Shown piece after piece: positions 33,600 through 44,900 of a stretch of 64,000 nucleotides of DNA. Origin of the DNA: Agelas oroides (taxonomy: Eukaryota > Porifera > Demospongiae > Agelasida > Agelasidae); NCBI GenBank assembly GCA_949130485.1, contig OX422203.1:4555178-4619177 (forward strand), given 5' to 3'. How positions within the stretch are numbered: position 1 is the stretch's first letter; the number at the start of each line of letters is the position of its first letter. Below the pieces are notes generated by a model. The model searched no databases. It was not told the DNA's origin and saw only the letters and a program-made list of their open reading frames with translations. The position numbers were made by a program, and so were the translations under genes.

Positions 33600-36500
33600 A
33601 TGGCGGAACCACTCCCGAAGAAGCCGAGACGCAGTTTGCTGCCAGAGTTGGAATCGATGGCCGCCCAGCGAAGTTCCGACAAGCAGGCGATCGGGGTTGT
33701 GAAGTCGAAGCACGAGGAAATGAAGCGTGTTAATCTGGATGTCGTGAGCGGGGAGAGGTTGGAGAGATTGGATGATGAAATTAAAATGTCTTGGCTGATG
33801 GCCAAGTACGGGGTGATGCCTTGTCTCAAGGTCATGGTTGCCATGAAAACGACGTCACCATCACTAACGGAAGGGCAGGCCTGCAAGTATGTATGCAGCA
33901 TGGTTGAGGGTGAGGTGACAAGAGGTGATGCAGCGGCTGTTCATAAGTTCCTGTTAAACTATTGTGCAAGTTCTATATTGGAACAAGTTGAATCCTGTTT
34001 TAGAATGGAAAGAAGGGTGTTGGGGCCTCCAGCCATTAAGTGCTACAGTTGCAGTAGGAGGCTTGTGTCCTACCTCACTACAAATGTGAAGCTGTACACA
34101 TGTGAGGGCGTGAAACAAAGGGAAAAAGTCGCTTTGCAGTGCAAAGAGTGCAATTTGATTTATACTCCGACACAATTTGGCAACAAACACACACTTGGAT
34201 TTGAGTATTATCCTGAGCAGCAACCAGTTGTTGAAGTCACTGATGCAGTTTATTTTGAGAGGAATTTGCTGGAATGGCAGTGCTGTCTGGCGTAAGTGTA
34301 CAGACTAAAGCCAACAGGCTTGGTTTATGCATGCTTGGGTGATCAAAGAGCAAGTGATGATCAATTTAACCCTATTGTGAGTATCTGACTTTGACAAGGT
34401 AGCTTGCTTATCACATCAGTCACTTACCATGATTATTCCATGATAGAAAGTATAGGAAATCAAATCTCGCTTCTGCTAAAACAGATATAGATAAAAATGG
34501 AATTTTTTCTTTTCGAAAAGAGCCTCATAATAGAAGCATTGCAGTCTGACTAGGCTTTCTCAAAAGTGACCTTCGACAGTCTGATCATCTCCCTGTCTGC
34601 CAGTCCTAGTTGTTTTGATATATATACACTCTGACTTACTGACTTATCATGGCGTACGGTAGTACGCCATATGTAGGGATGACCCCGGAAAAAAATGGCC
34701 GCCACATTAAAAGTGCACAAATAACACGCTCGAAATGTCTTCGTTAGATTAGTCAAAGGCCTGTATGAGCCATATCAGTAGTGATGTCAGAGTTTCCAAA
34801 AGTATGTAAATATTCTTCTACACAGGCCATTTCTCCACAATGTCTTAATGTATTCACATCAAATTTGATATAGAGGCTCTTTAGAGGCTTGGGTATATTT
34901 CCTTGCACAGTTTTGTTAAAAATATCTGCCTCGATCAAAACTACACACAATTTTTTGTCACATCTCGCTACTTTTCTGCAAATTGTTGAAGTATTAAGAC
35001 ATTTTGTGATGCTGCTCACAGTTACTTCAATATTCAACAAAGCACAACCAGTTCTGTATACTACAGTAGTTGTCCAATGGGATGGTACAGGTTTTTGATT
35101 GGAACCTTGCTCCAACTTCCCCGGAAATGCAACTATTTATGGCCACAAAATGCCGTTTTTTAAGCATTTATCAAGCCTAGTGCAAGGATTATACTAGATA
35201 TCTAAAAGCCACAACCTTCATTGGACTGAATAGGTACAGACTATCCTTCACAGCGAGTTTCGTTCTGATCGGGCTTACAGCGGCTTCCGGAATGGTAGTG
35301 ACCGGAATATTGCGCTAAAATGACGTAGAAAAAATTTGGCAAACCGGTTACATTTCGAAGACCGTACCGCTTGCTGTATTCACCCAATCTCATTGATATG
35401 GGTACCGTTGGAATCGCCATTTTATGCTCTTTTCGAAAATAAAGGTTGTTGTTGTGATAAACGAATTTTGATTTTCACCCCGACATCGCTAATATCAGGC
35501 ATTATCGAGTGTTTTCATGAGAAAAAAGACTGTTAAGTTTGCTGGAAAGTATCGCTAAGCACCAGACCGGCAAGTCGCCAAAACGGACAAATCGTCTATC
35601 TTCTGACTTTCTTTCTTCTTCTTCTTCTTCTTCTTCTTCTTCTGCCTTTCACCGCGATAGCACGATAACGGCTGGAGCTTTTACAACGATTCAAACGCAA
35701 AACAACAGGATAAATTACTAGGTATTGCACCTACCACTTATCGGTCTAAAAGAAAGAACTCAAACTTGTCGGCGATTCTCAGGTAATCTCACACTTACGC
35801 TAGCTGCTACACGCCATTTTGCTCGAATTAAATATTACTCATAATTACGTCACCAGGGTTCAACTGAGCACGTGGTTTAGTACTTCGTAGAGAAGGTGAG
35901 AATTGAGCGTTACAGTTTGCAAATCTGATTTCGTGGATCAGTTGACGTGGTTGTGCTGCACTTTACATCGAACCCAATATGCATAATGTCCGCAAGAAAC
36001 GAGCGCAGGACAAGCAGAACTACCTGCGAAACAAAGGGGAAAAAAAGGCAAGCGTCCCGGGCCGTAATAATTACTGGAAGGACCCGGCAGGGCATCTTCC
36101 AGGGCGTCCTCCTATGCCTGTTATTGGAAGGACCCTGAGACGAAAAGGGCGTCCTCCCATGCCTGTTATTGGAAGGACCCTGAGACAAAAAGGGCGTCCT
36201 CCCATACCCGTTATTGGGAGGACCCTGAGACCAAAAAGGCATCTTCCAGGGCATCCTCCCATACCCGTTATTGGAAGGACCCTGAGAAAGGAAGGGCAGC
36301 TTCCCGCATATCCTCCCATACCCGCTATTGGGAGGACCCTGAGAAAGGAAGGGCAGCTTCCCACGTATCCTCCCATAGTAGTTATTGGAGGAACCCTGAC
36401 AAATAAAGGGCAGCAGCTCGTATGACTAATTTGAAGGCTGCAAAAGCCAAGCTCAAGTGGTATAGACGGTACTATGCCAGCTAGTGTTTTAACCATCAAG

Positions 36501-39500
36501 TACTTCATATGACTTAGAACACTAGCCACTGATATTCAATTTCAAGTTTTATTGTCAACTTTCACATTTCAAATTTGCTTGTTATAGTCATTTACATGCA
36601 TATAGTACACATACAATGTTTACTGCGAGTTGATGGTAGCACTTTGGCCGGTGTCTTCTTAACATCCTCCTTTTGTGTTGTGCCTGAGTCTTCATATTCC
36701 TCCAACGAAGCAAGTGGCAGCCTATTGGTAGCTTGGTATACTCAAACTCTAGTAGCACCGAGTCAACAGTGCATGGCTTCATTCCAAACTTCTGCACTAG
36801 AGGTGGCCACAGAACTGGCGGTTGTTCAGCTCCACAGACCCCTATGCATTCGTTTCAAACCGATTTAGACTATAGCTACCCACCATGCATCAAACAGTTC
36901 TGTAATGGGGTCTTACGACTCAATACTCTGGTGACAGTCTATGGAGGGTTTTTCGGTGAACCCATTAGTAGTCCACGTGAAATGAGCACAGGATTTATAA
37001 GCTTGCATGCAAAGCCTTATTAAACTCATCTGCTTTTCACTTGGTTTTTATGAGGCTTTGCTTGGACTGTACTTCTAAACCCCCCGAAGTTTGATGTTTG
37101 GATTGACGATTTCACTTCAAAGCGTTTGAATTTATGACAATTCTTAGCTCTTTCTACTATCATACTGTACATACCATGCATCTTCCCCTCGGCCTACCCT
37201 CCCATGTCACTTCTCTCTTACCATTCCTAAAAAGCAATACAAAAAAAAAAAAAAAGAGCAGGAACAAGTCACAAAAAAGTTTTCTGAATGAAAACAAGTG
37301 CATGTAGGGATGGAACCCTCAAAAACCAACCAAACTAGATGGGAATGACACCACAACAATTTCACACCATCCCTACATCTTGTGCCATTTTGCCAACTAT
37401 GCACACCAGTAAACTCTCTAGCCTATTCACACCCACTAAATGAATACTAGCTGTAGTTAGCGCTGCTCATTCCACAGCCTTTTACATAAAGACAATCCAT
37501 ATCTGCCATGTTCAGCAGCAATAAAATTTCACACCATAACTTACTCCAACAGACCCAGCTCATGCACTCGACAGTTTCTGCATTCAAGACTAGTCTCACA
37601 AGCCAGACCCTTTCCGTTCCACAGTGCAGATCGCTTTCAGTATCGGCACGCAGAGGAAGGCACTAAGAATCGTCATAAATGCTTTGAAGTGAAATTGTAA
37701 ATCCAAACATCAAACTTCTTCCCTCTGTGTGCCGCATACTGAAAGCGATCGGTGCTGCGCAGAAAGGGTCTGGCTTGCAAGACTAATTCAAGACAGACCA
37801 TACCTGCCATTCTCAGCATAGCAACTACATCACAGCCACCCACAACATAACTCACCCCCCATGCACATCAACATGCACTCCACACCCAGCACTACCCATC
37901 CCACTGCCTTCCACAACCCTCCTATGAACACAACTAACAAACACAAAGCATAGTTGGCAAAATGGCACAAGATGTAGGGATGGTGTGAAATTGTTGTGGT
38001 GTCATTCCCATCTAGTTTGGTTGGTTTTTGAGGGTTCCATCCCTACATGCACTTGTTTTCATTCAGAAAACTTTTTTGTGACTTTATATATGCACTTTGA
38101 CTTAATGACTTACAAGAGCTTCCTGGTGTACTCATAAGTGATCCCAGACCATCAAATTTCATATAGTGCCATGGTGATGGTTTTGCCAACTCTGACCTAC
38201 TCTGCTCTTATTTTGTAGCAACCGCTCATGGGTTTCTTTCCAGGGATTTGCAGAGGCATACAATGACACCTTCATGTTACCCAAGGAAACAGGTAAGGTT
38301 TATGTACATTTCAGAACTATAGATCGATATGACTTAGTTTTTTTGTTGCTGGTTTCAATACAGAACTGAGTCCAAAAGTGGTTGCAACGGCATTTTGGAG
38401 AGGGGAAGTAGAGAATGAGCTTCGAAGAGTTGGGATGTGTGATTTCAAATTTAAGGCAGACACTGACTATGACAGGTGTATGTCAGTGATTGATGAGTTA
38501 CGTCGAGAGTCTATTTATCCCCATCCACCTTCTGATTGCACTGATGACTGCAAGAAGAGAGGTTAGTAAAAATAATATCATGTACACCCTTTCATTTGAT
38601 TGTATTGTTTACTAGTCTAAACTCCATCCAAGATGCTCCCAAGTTAGCTACACAAGAGTTTAGTGCTACAGGTAGTTTAGCTTAGCTAGAAGGTTGCCAT
38701 ATAGAGTTTAAGGGTGGTGCCAAACACGGTCGACCATTAAGAGAAGTAAGACATGCCTTCACACAATAGTAAGGTGGCGTCAACACTAGTGTCAAGCCTG
38801 GGAACAAGGCTAGGTGTCGCTAGCACAAAATCACTGCCTACACTAACAAATGAATAAACAGTAACATCACTTTCTTGGTAAGACCACATGACCATGACAC
38901 CACTCATGCAGTTCTCATCAGCACCTATATTCATGAACCTTTTATTTACATGTTGAGGTGTACAGTGTAATATGGTATTTGGTTTGGTATTCAGTTACAG
39001 TGCACAGCAGGGAGCTTGTGGTTATAGTTGTATGGCCATTGCTGCCCTTGATTTAATTAGTACCCTGTAACCATAAACTCTGAAATTGACAGTTCACACT
39101 TACCAGGAGTTTACACTTATTCATAGGATGTGGGAAGCTGTGGGTGACAGATGGGCTGTGGAAGTTGAACTTTTCCCACTGCATGTACCAAGTCCAGGTG
39201 CGCCCTTTATGTTTTCTTAGTTTATTTTTGATTGAGAAGAGTACCTAAATCTACAGCACACAGTGGAAGGATTGCCAGTGTTGAATCTCCCAGATGTGTG
39301 TACCGAACACCCTGCTCATGGTCAGGCCTTCTGTCATGAGCATTGTGAGTTCCTACAGCAACAAGCTCCAGATGTTCCCACTGGTTTGCGTGACTTCCTG
39401 CGGTTCTGTGGAGCTCTAAATGATGGTAAGTACTTGATTGTAAACGTTTAGAGTGAATATGGTGATGGCATCCACAAAAGTAACCCAGCAAGAAAGAAAT

Positions 39501-40669
39501 GACATCCCCCCTTTTTCGTCATCCCTATATCTTGTGCCTGTTTTCCACTTGTTACTGTCATTTTTTGTTGTTGGGAAGGAGTGGGCTTTACCATTATCAG
39601 CTGCAACAGATTGTGCTGTATTGCCTTCACATAGAGTTTTACAGTGGTCTTAGCTACATATATAACTGCTTCTCCTGATGTGGTTGGGAATGTTTGCACA
39701 CTCTTAACATATTGACAATGCTGACCAAACAAGTGTTCCCATGGTAACAAGTTATGTTTCATGCATGATGTGGTTGGGAATGTTTGCAGCTTCTGAAGAC
39801 ATTGACCATGCTGACCAAGATAAAGTAGATACAGCCACTACCTCTTTGCCAACAAGTACTGGGATTGGAACAACAGCTGCTACTTCTCAAGGTATTGTAA
39901 TGGTTCTCTGTTACCACCTTTAAATGGGAAAAGTTTTGCCAGGCTACTAAGGCAACTGAACATTTGTTAAATGTTGCAGGCATTTCACAGCTGGTGAATC
40001 CAGAGATCTTGCCTATGGCTTCTTTGTCTGATCAGTCTGGAGAGCTATGCCGCAAAGACACAGGTTCCAAGAAGTTGAGAAAATGGTCACGGGGACATCA
40101 GTTTGTTGTTCGTGGAGGGGGTCATATTGATGCCTGGCAACCCTTGTACAAGTGAGTATGTAGTCGTTACATCATTGGTGACCCCTTCACATTTTGACGC
40201 TAGATTTGGTTATTAATTTAGTAATTCATTTCACAGATCAGAGTCACCTTCTCAGGTCTTTTACATACTTCTACAATGGCTACTGTCACTTGTTCAAAGC
40301 ACAGGGGACACTCATAACATGCCTGAAGTGATCTTAGCATATGACAACATGTGTAATCTTGCCAGACTAAATGCTGCCAAAGCACCACTTCCCTTCCCTG
40401 CACCACTGGACCAAATGTGGTTGAAGATAACAAAGATTATTGACACATTTCATTTAAAGAACCACATTAGTGAGAGTTGCAGACGTCAATTTTCACCTGA
40501 AAGAGTGAAGCAGCAATATCCTCACATGAATACACAAGTAGGTGAACAGACCTTTACATGGTTGTATCACTTTAAGCATATTTTATGTTCCATGCCAAAA
40601 GTTCACCATTTGTTTTATTTGCATCGGATGGTTGTACGGCGAAACCCAGTATACTGCAAAATGCTATAA
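33600..40669 (+). CDS. KDZ-type transposase gene with cysteine cluster, 8 exons
   Basis: Exons 33600-34291, 38219-38292, 38364-38561, 39127-39197, 39257-39425, 39790-39891, 39980-40151, 40237-40669; all GT-AG, all phases match, 636 codons. The start is chosen at ggccATGGCGG. Residues 148-184 form a Cys cluster (IKCYSC, TC, LQCKEC) like the CxC modules of KDZ (Kyakuja-Dileera-Zisupton) transposases. FANRSWV-like and GFAEAYND segments follow across exon 2. The catalytic triad is visible: D330 in WVTDGLWKL, D529 in LAYDNMCNL, E596 in NTQVGEQTF, with DTFHLKNH in between. KDZ enzymes are RNase H-fold DNA transposases. The last codons look frameshifted: one extra A near 40660 gives KML-stop, whereas the other frame reads KCYKYGKKP to a stop about 30 bp later. 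No terminal repeats were found, so it may be domesticated. Confidence 0.85.
34779..35491. mobile_element. 713-bp insertion nested in repeat copy B
   Basis: Copy A shows the empty site (gccatatcaggcatta). In copy B atatcag is present on both sides (34772-34778 and 35492-35498). The tips tagtgatgtc and gacatcgcta are 9/10 inverted repeats. It carries a 120-codon minus-strand frame of unknown nature (from about 35115, SNQKPVPSHWTTTVVYRTG). It resembles a non-autonomous hAT-like element, or captured sequence. Confidence 0.8.
37267..38084. mobile_element. foldback element, second copy
   Basis: Same roughly 130-bp arms as 2808-3889 (gtcacaaaaaagttttctga ... and the complement ending ttttttgtgac). 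The middle is shorter and includes the nested element at 37591-37785. Confidence 0.75.
37591..37785. mobile_element. 195-bp MITE with 9-bp target duplication
   Basis: The tips tagtctcacaagccagaccc and the complement gggtctggcttgcaagacta face each other. attcaagac occurs at 37582-37590 and 37786-37794, an exact 9-bp duplication. That length suggests a Mutator-like family. A second member is at 52505-52788. Confidence 0.88.
39676..39735 (+). repeat. duplicate of an exon boundary in a KDZ intron
   Basis: The stretch gatgtggttgggaatgtttgc + acactcttaacatattgac is a diverged copy of 39767-39826, which spans the acceptor and start of exon 6. In the copy the acceptor cag is cac, so it cannot be spliced the same way. 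Confidence 0.75.
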
Positions 40670-41991
40670 GTATGGCAAGAAACCTATTTTACCTAAAAAA
40701 TAAACATTGACTACAGTTTGGCAATGCAAATCATTTCATCCGTATATATACATCACACTGTGTTCACATCGTAGTTCCAGATTTCCCTGACTTTCGTGAT
40801 ATGAATTTTTGCATGACTATACTTAATAATGTGTGGCTCATCCCATTGGCCCTTAGGCCCAGGGCGCAGCGCGCACGGTACGACGCCGTTCCACATGCAA
40901 GTCGCACAAGAGAAAGATAGCTGGCGACTGTTGCCCTCAAGCCAGAAGAAAGTCTGAAAGGGGATACATGATTTACAGTGTGTTGTCCGGTCGTTCTGCG
41001 ATTGAAGAACAGGTACGTACGTCGTAGTAGTTACAATTACAGTCGTGTGCATTGCTGTAATAATGCTCTTTCATTCATGATGGCTGGTAAATGCCAGACA
41101 TCGTAGCCCGAACAATGTAGCATAAATAACAGATCAGTGTACACATGTAACTCTATAGCATGACTCGTGCATGGAAAACAAATATGACAGCCGCAATCGA
41201 CAGCCGTACACACAACGTGTGAATGTTCTAACGCTAGCCGGTGGGGATAGATGCGCGGATGCTGACCCAATAACTGTCCTGCATGTTCTCGGGATGCAAA
41301 GTGAAACAGCTAGCTACACACGGCATGGACAGAAGGATACTAAGAGAATGTTTACTTAGCTATGTGGCCCGTTCACAGCTAGTTGCGCGACCGTATAGCT
41401 ATAGGTGCGCGGAAGGACTAATTTAGTAAAGTGACTAAGTATGGTCGCAACCGATGCTCGAAAGCACTTACAGGATTTGTGATCAACAAAAATTAGTACA
41501 AGTAGTAGTAGTAGGAGAAAAGTATACTCAGTAAAGAGAAGCGGACTTTTACGGACGATACAGAAATTGTCCTAGTAGCTAGCTAGCATGCAGTTGGTAT
41601 CTGTTCTGTAGATATTGAGATTTGCAACACCAAAGCCTGTTGAAACTTGCCAGTAACCTATTTCATGCTGGTACATGCAGACGTCATGGCACAGCCACAG
41701 TTGAAAGTGTAGTGCCATGCAATCATATGCAACGACAACAGATTATGCACAAACCACTAATCTGTGATTGTGAGATACTATTGTAGCATAACTTATACAG
41801 ATGATGTAGCTATATGACATATCCTTATAACTATCAACATACAGTGACATGGCATCAGTGCATGATAAAAATGTGCTAACAAGTGCATGTACCAGGTTGT
41901 ATTATAGAGGTTCAATCACTAGTGCACAACAGGGCTAGGTGGTCTAATAACTCAACCCCCCCCCATAATGTGGTTTTGTGATAACAATAGG
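40670..41991. other. spacer between the KDZ and P-loop/PHD genes
   Basis: Apart from a candidate minus-strand exon (40753-40995) no coding signal is seen. There is a short tag-rich run (agtagtagtagtagg) at about 41500 and a c-run at 41955. Any promoter of the downstream gene should lie here. Confidence 0.45.
40753..40995 (-). CDS. possible terminal exon with CxxC pairs
   Basis: The minus strand has an acceptor-like tcgcag before AACGACC at 40995, then 80 codons to a stop. It reads THCKSCIPF, SFSCATCMWNGVVPCALRPG and IHITKVREIWNYD. The spacing of two CxxC pairs and a later Cys recalls small zinc-binding domains next to transposon proteins (DUF3716-like, uncertain). No upstream exon was found. 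It would converge with the KDZ gene. Confidence 0.35.
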   Translation of the reverse strand, partial: NDRTTHCKSCIPFQTFFWLEGNSRQLSFSCATCMWNGVVPCALRPGPKGQWDEPHIIKYSHAKIHITKVREIWNYDVNTV

Positions 41992-44900
41992 ATGTCTCAC
42001 AGAAGGAGGCTGTCAGTCCATAAACACCAAGTTGGGTATTGGAAAGGATATGGAGACAAAAGCGAGTTTGTGGGTCTGACAAACTTCAACTTGGAGTTGT
42101 GCAAATTTGTAGAGGCTCCTCCTGCTCTGCCAACATTCAAAGGGTACATTGCAAAGGCAATGCAACTTGGACGCAAGCACCGCCTTTGTGAAGGGTACGT
42201 TAAATATCAATTCAATAGTATGTTATCATAGATGATGCATGAATAAATGCACTAATGTGGTGTTTGGAACTGAAGCCTGTTTCTAAGTATAGGATACGCC
42301 AGAGGACCCAAACTTGTAGCTATCTCTTATAACTGCAACTGCCTGAGGAAGAAGCACCCTCTTACCTGTTAAAGCAAGTGTTAATCAAGCTTGCTCTAAG
42401 AATTAAGTAACCAGTAAAACCAAAGCTTCAAATTGGCTTTTGTAAAAGCCACAACACTGGCATTTAAAGCGTGTTCTAGGATTAATTTAATTTATACTTA
42501 TACATGTAAGGACTAGGGCAATACCAAAGGGGGTGCATCAGTGAGTGTTAGTGGTACATGCAGCATGAATGAGGGAAATGTGCATGCAGGGGAATTTTCC
42601 CCATACACCACCACCACACAATCCCATCACATAGAATCCTGTTGTAGTTCCCAAGAAGCTATACAGTTCAACTTGGTCATATAGCACTTTGCTATTGTAC
42701 ATAGGGAATGCTTTCTGCCATGGTATCACATTGAAAACTCCAGAGACCTCATCAGGCATGTTGGGGTTGCATTCCCTCAAAGTACACTATTCTGCAGGCT
42801 TTCAAATAGTCAGCTCCAGACATACATGCAGATGATATGGGAAGAGTAAGTTTCCATGCGTACAGGATTATTGCTTGTATATATGTGTTCATCTGAGGTG
42901 CTAATGCCTTTCAGATTCAAGGACAACTCACTTTCATCATCCTCTGAGTCCGATTCAGATGGGGAGGATACTCAGTATGCTGGTTCCAATGCACTCAAAC
43001 CTGTTGTGTGCTTGGGCTGGCAACCTGGTTCAGATGTCTTTGTCCTGGGAGAAACGCTTCAGTTTCGCAGCACTGGAGAAATCATTTCTCCAGATGAGCA
43101 ACAATACGTTTTCATCCGTCTCATTTTGGAAAAGCTAGGAATGGCCAACACAATCCGCCCCATCAATACACTCCCAGATATTCCAAACCCTCTCTACACT
43201 GTCATGGAGGGTATACATAAAGTTGCCGGAGATAATCACATCTGTGCTCTTTTCTGTCTTGGTAGGTATTGGAATTGCTCTGTTACTAAATACAGTAACA
43301 TATGCTGAACAGCATAATGATAGAAACCAGAGTAATATTTATGTACACACAAGCTATAAAATTCTCCATTTAAAAACTACAAGGTTTCCATCCGTTTTGT
43401 TCAGAATATCTTGTTTCAGGTAGAAATAAAGACATATTGATGCTATGATGCAAGAATAGAGTAGTGAAAACCCAGCAGTCGCTGAAAATGGAACCCAGGA
43501 TAGAGATACCAGTGCTCTACAACTAACCTACAACAACCAGACAACCATGACACACACCAACTTTCTCAATGTGCTGCACAGGTGGTACTGTATGCTTCAG
43601 TTGTGAACTCGGTAGCGTGGCATCAGAACTCTGTTAAGGGTTCACTGGGAAAAATGTCTTCACCAGAAATGTCCCTTTTTCCAAATTTAATAAACCACTC
43701 AGCATGGGTTGTCTCCTGATGGAGAGAATTTTCCAGTCGAAATCAGCACATATTTGTTGCATGTAGTTTCACTGTCAACTTCTATCACGGCTTTTAATCA
43801 GGTGTAAACATGATGCAACAATAATCATAGATTACACCCTCCTTGCAGGTTGAGTGCAATTAAAGTGTATGTGATTTCATCTAGGTAACATACTACAGTA
43901 ACCACTCAGGATATAGTCCATATGTTATTCACGTTGACACTGTTTGTATACTTCAGCTGGGGCTATACTCTCCTTACACTATGAGTCGGTTAGCAAGCGG
44001 TGTGGGAGTGTTGCAGTACCCGTTGTCTATGGCCGTCACAGCCGGGGAAAGAGCAATTTTGTGAAGATTGCGTTGGCTGTCTGTGGCAACCTAGAGAAGG
44101 GTGTGGCTACTTACCTGAGTGCCAGCAGTACTCGTACGAAAATGGGAGCATCACTTCCGTTTGCCTATGACGACCCAAGCAATAGTGAAGCCAAGTTTAA
44201 ACAAATGATAATCGAGGCATTTGGCGGAGCATCAGTTGAGCATGCAAGGCATCAGATGACAGCTCGATGTGTCCCACTGATAACAGCAAATGAGTTCATC
44301 ATAGATAAACTCACTGCGGATGAACCAAGGTAAGTGTAAAATCTCACACTGTACTTCAATGCCATGTCATAAACATGGAAGCTTTTAATGTATCACCGTG
44401 CATAGTTGTACATTACAATCCATTTGTCTCTCATCTAAGGTACCTGAGTAGGTGTCTCTTGCTACCATGTGTCACTGATTCACCAGATGTTGAACTAGAT
44501 GTGCTGAATGGAATACTGAACAAAGCAGTGGCAGCTCTCCCACATGCCCTGCGGGTTGGGAAAGCAGTACTGGAAATGGAAGCAGATGACATCTATCACA
44601 TTCGTGACCGCATACAGGAATTATGCACCGTGAAGCTCACAGACTCACGTCTCACTACTCACTATGCCATCATAACAGCCTGCACCTTGCAAGTAGGTGG
44701 TTCTTTCAGTTATGTTGGATGCAAATTTGTGCTTTAGCTACATATTATTCCCTTGTGTAATGAAGTGACTACTTGCATTGCTGCCTTTGTAGATCATTGA
44801 TGAAGTCCCAAATGCTAGCGTGTCCAAGGAAGATGTGTGGGAATACCTACAGGAAGCTTTGCTGCCCGAAGTTGCAAGCAGACAGGTGCAGCAAACCAAG

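Larger units (their letters stand above)
34645..38085 (+). mobile_element. compound repeat, copy B, in intron 1 of the KDZ gene
   Basis: Second copy of 1016-3890, in the same orientation. It differs by a 713-bp nested insertion (34779-35491), a longer ttc run (about 35606-35644), a different tandem-array make-up and different foldback contents with a nested MITE (37591-37785). Shared parts are nearly identical over hundreds of bases. Confidence 0.85.

Noticed and set aside
42538-42780. Minus-strand 80-codon frame in the first intron of the P-loop/PHD gene
   Set aside because: No splice partner, and it overlaps the end of an intron with a well-supported acceptor on the other strand.
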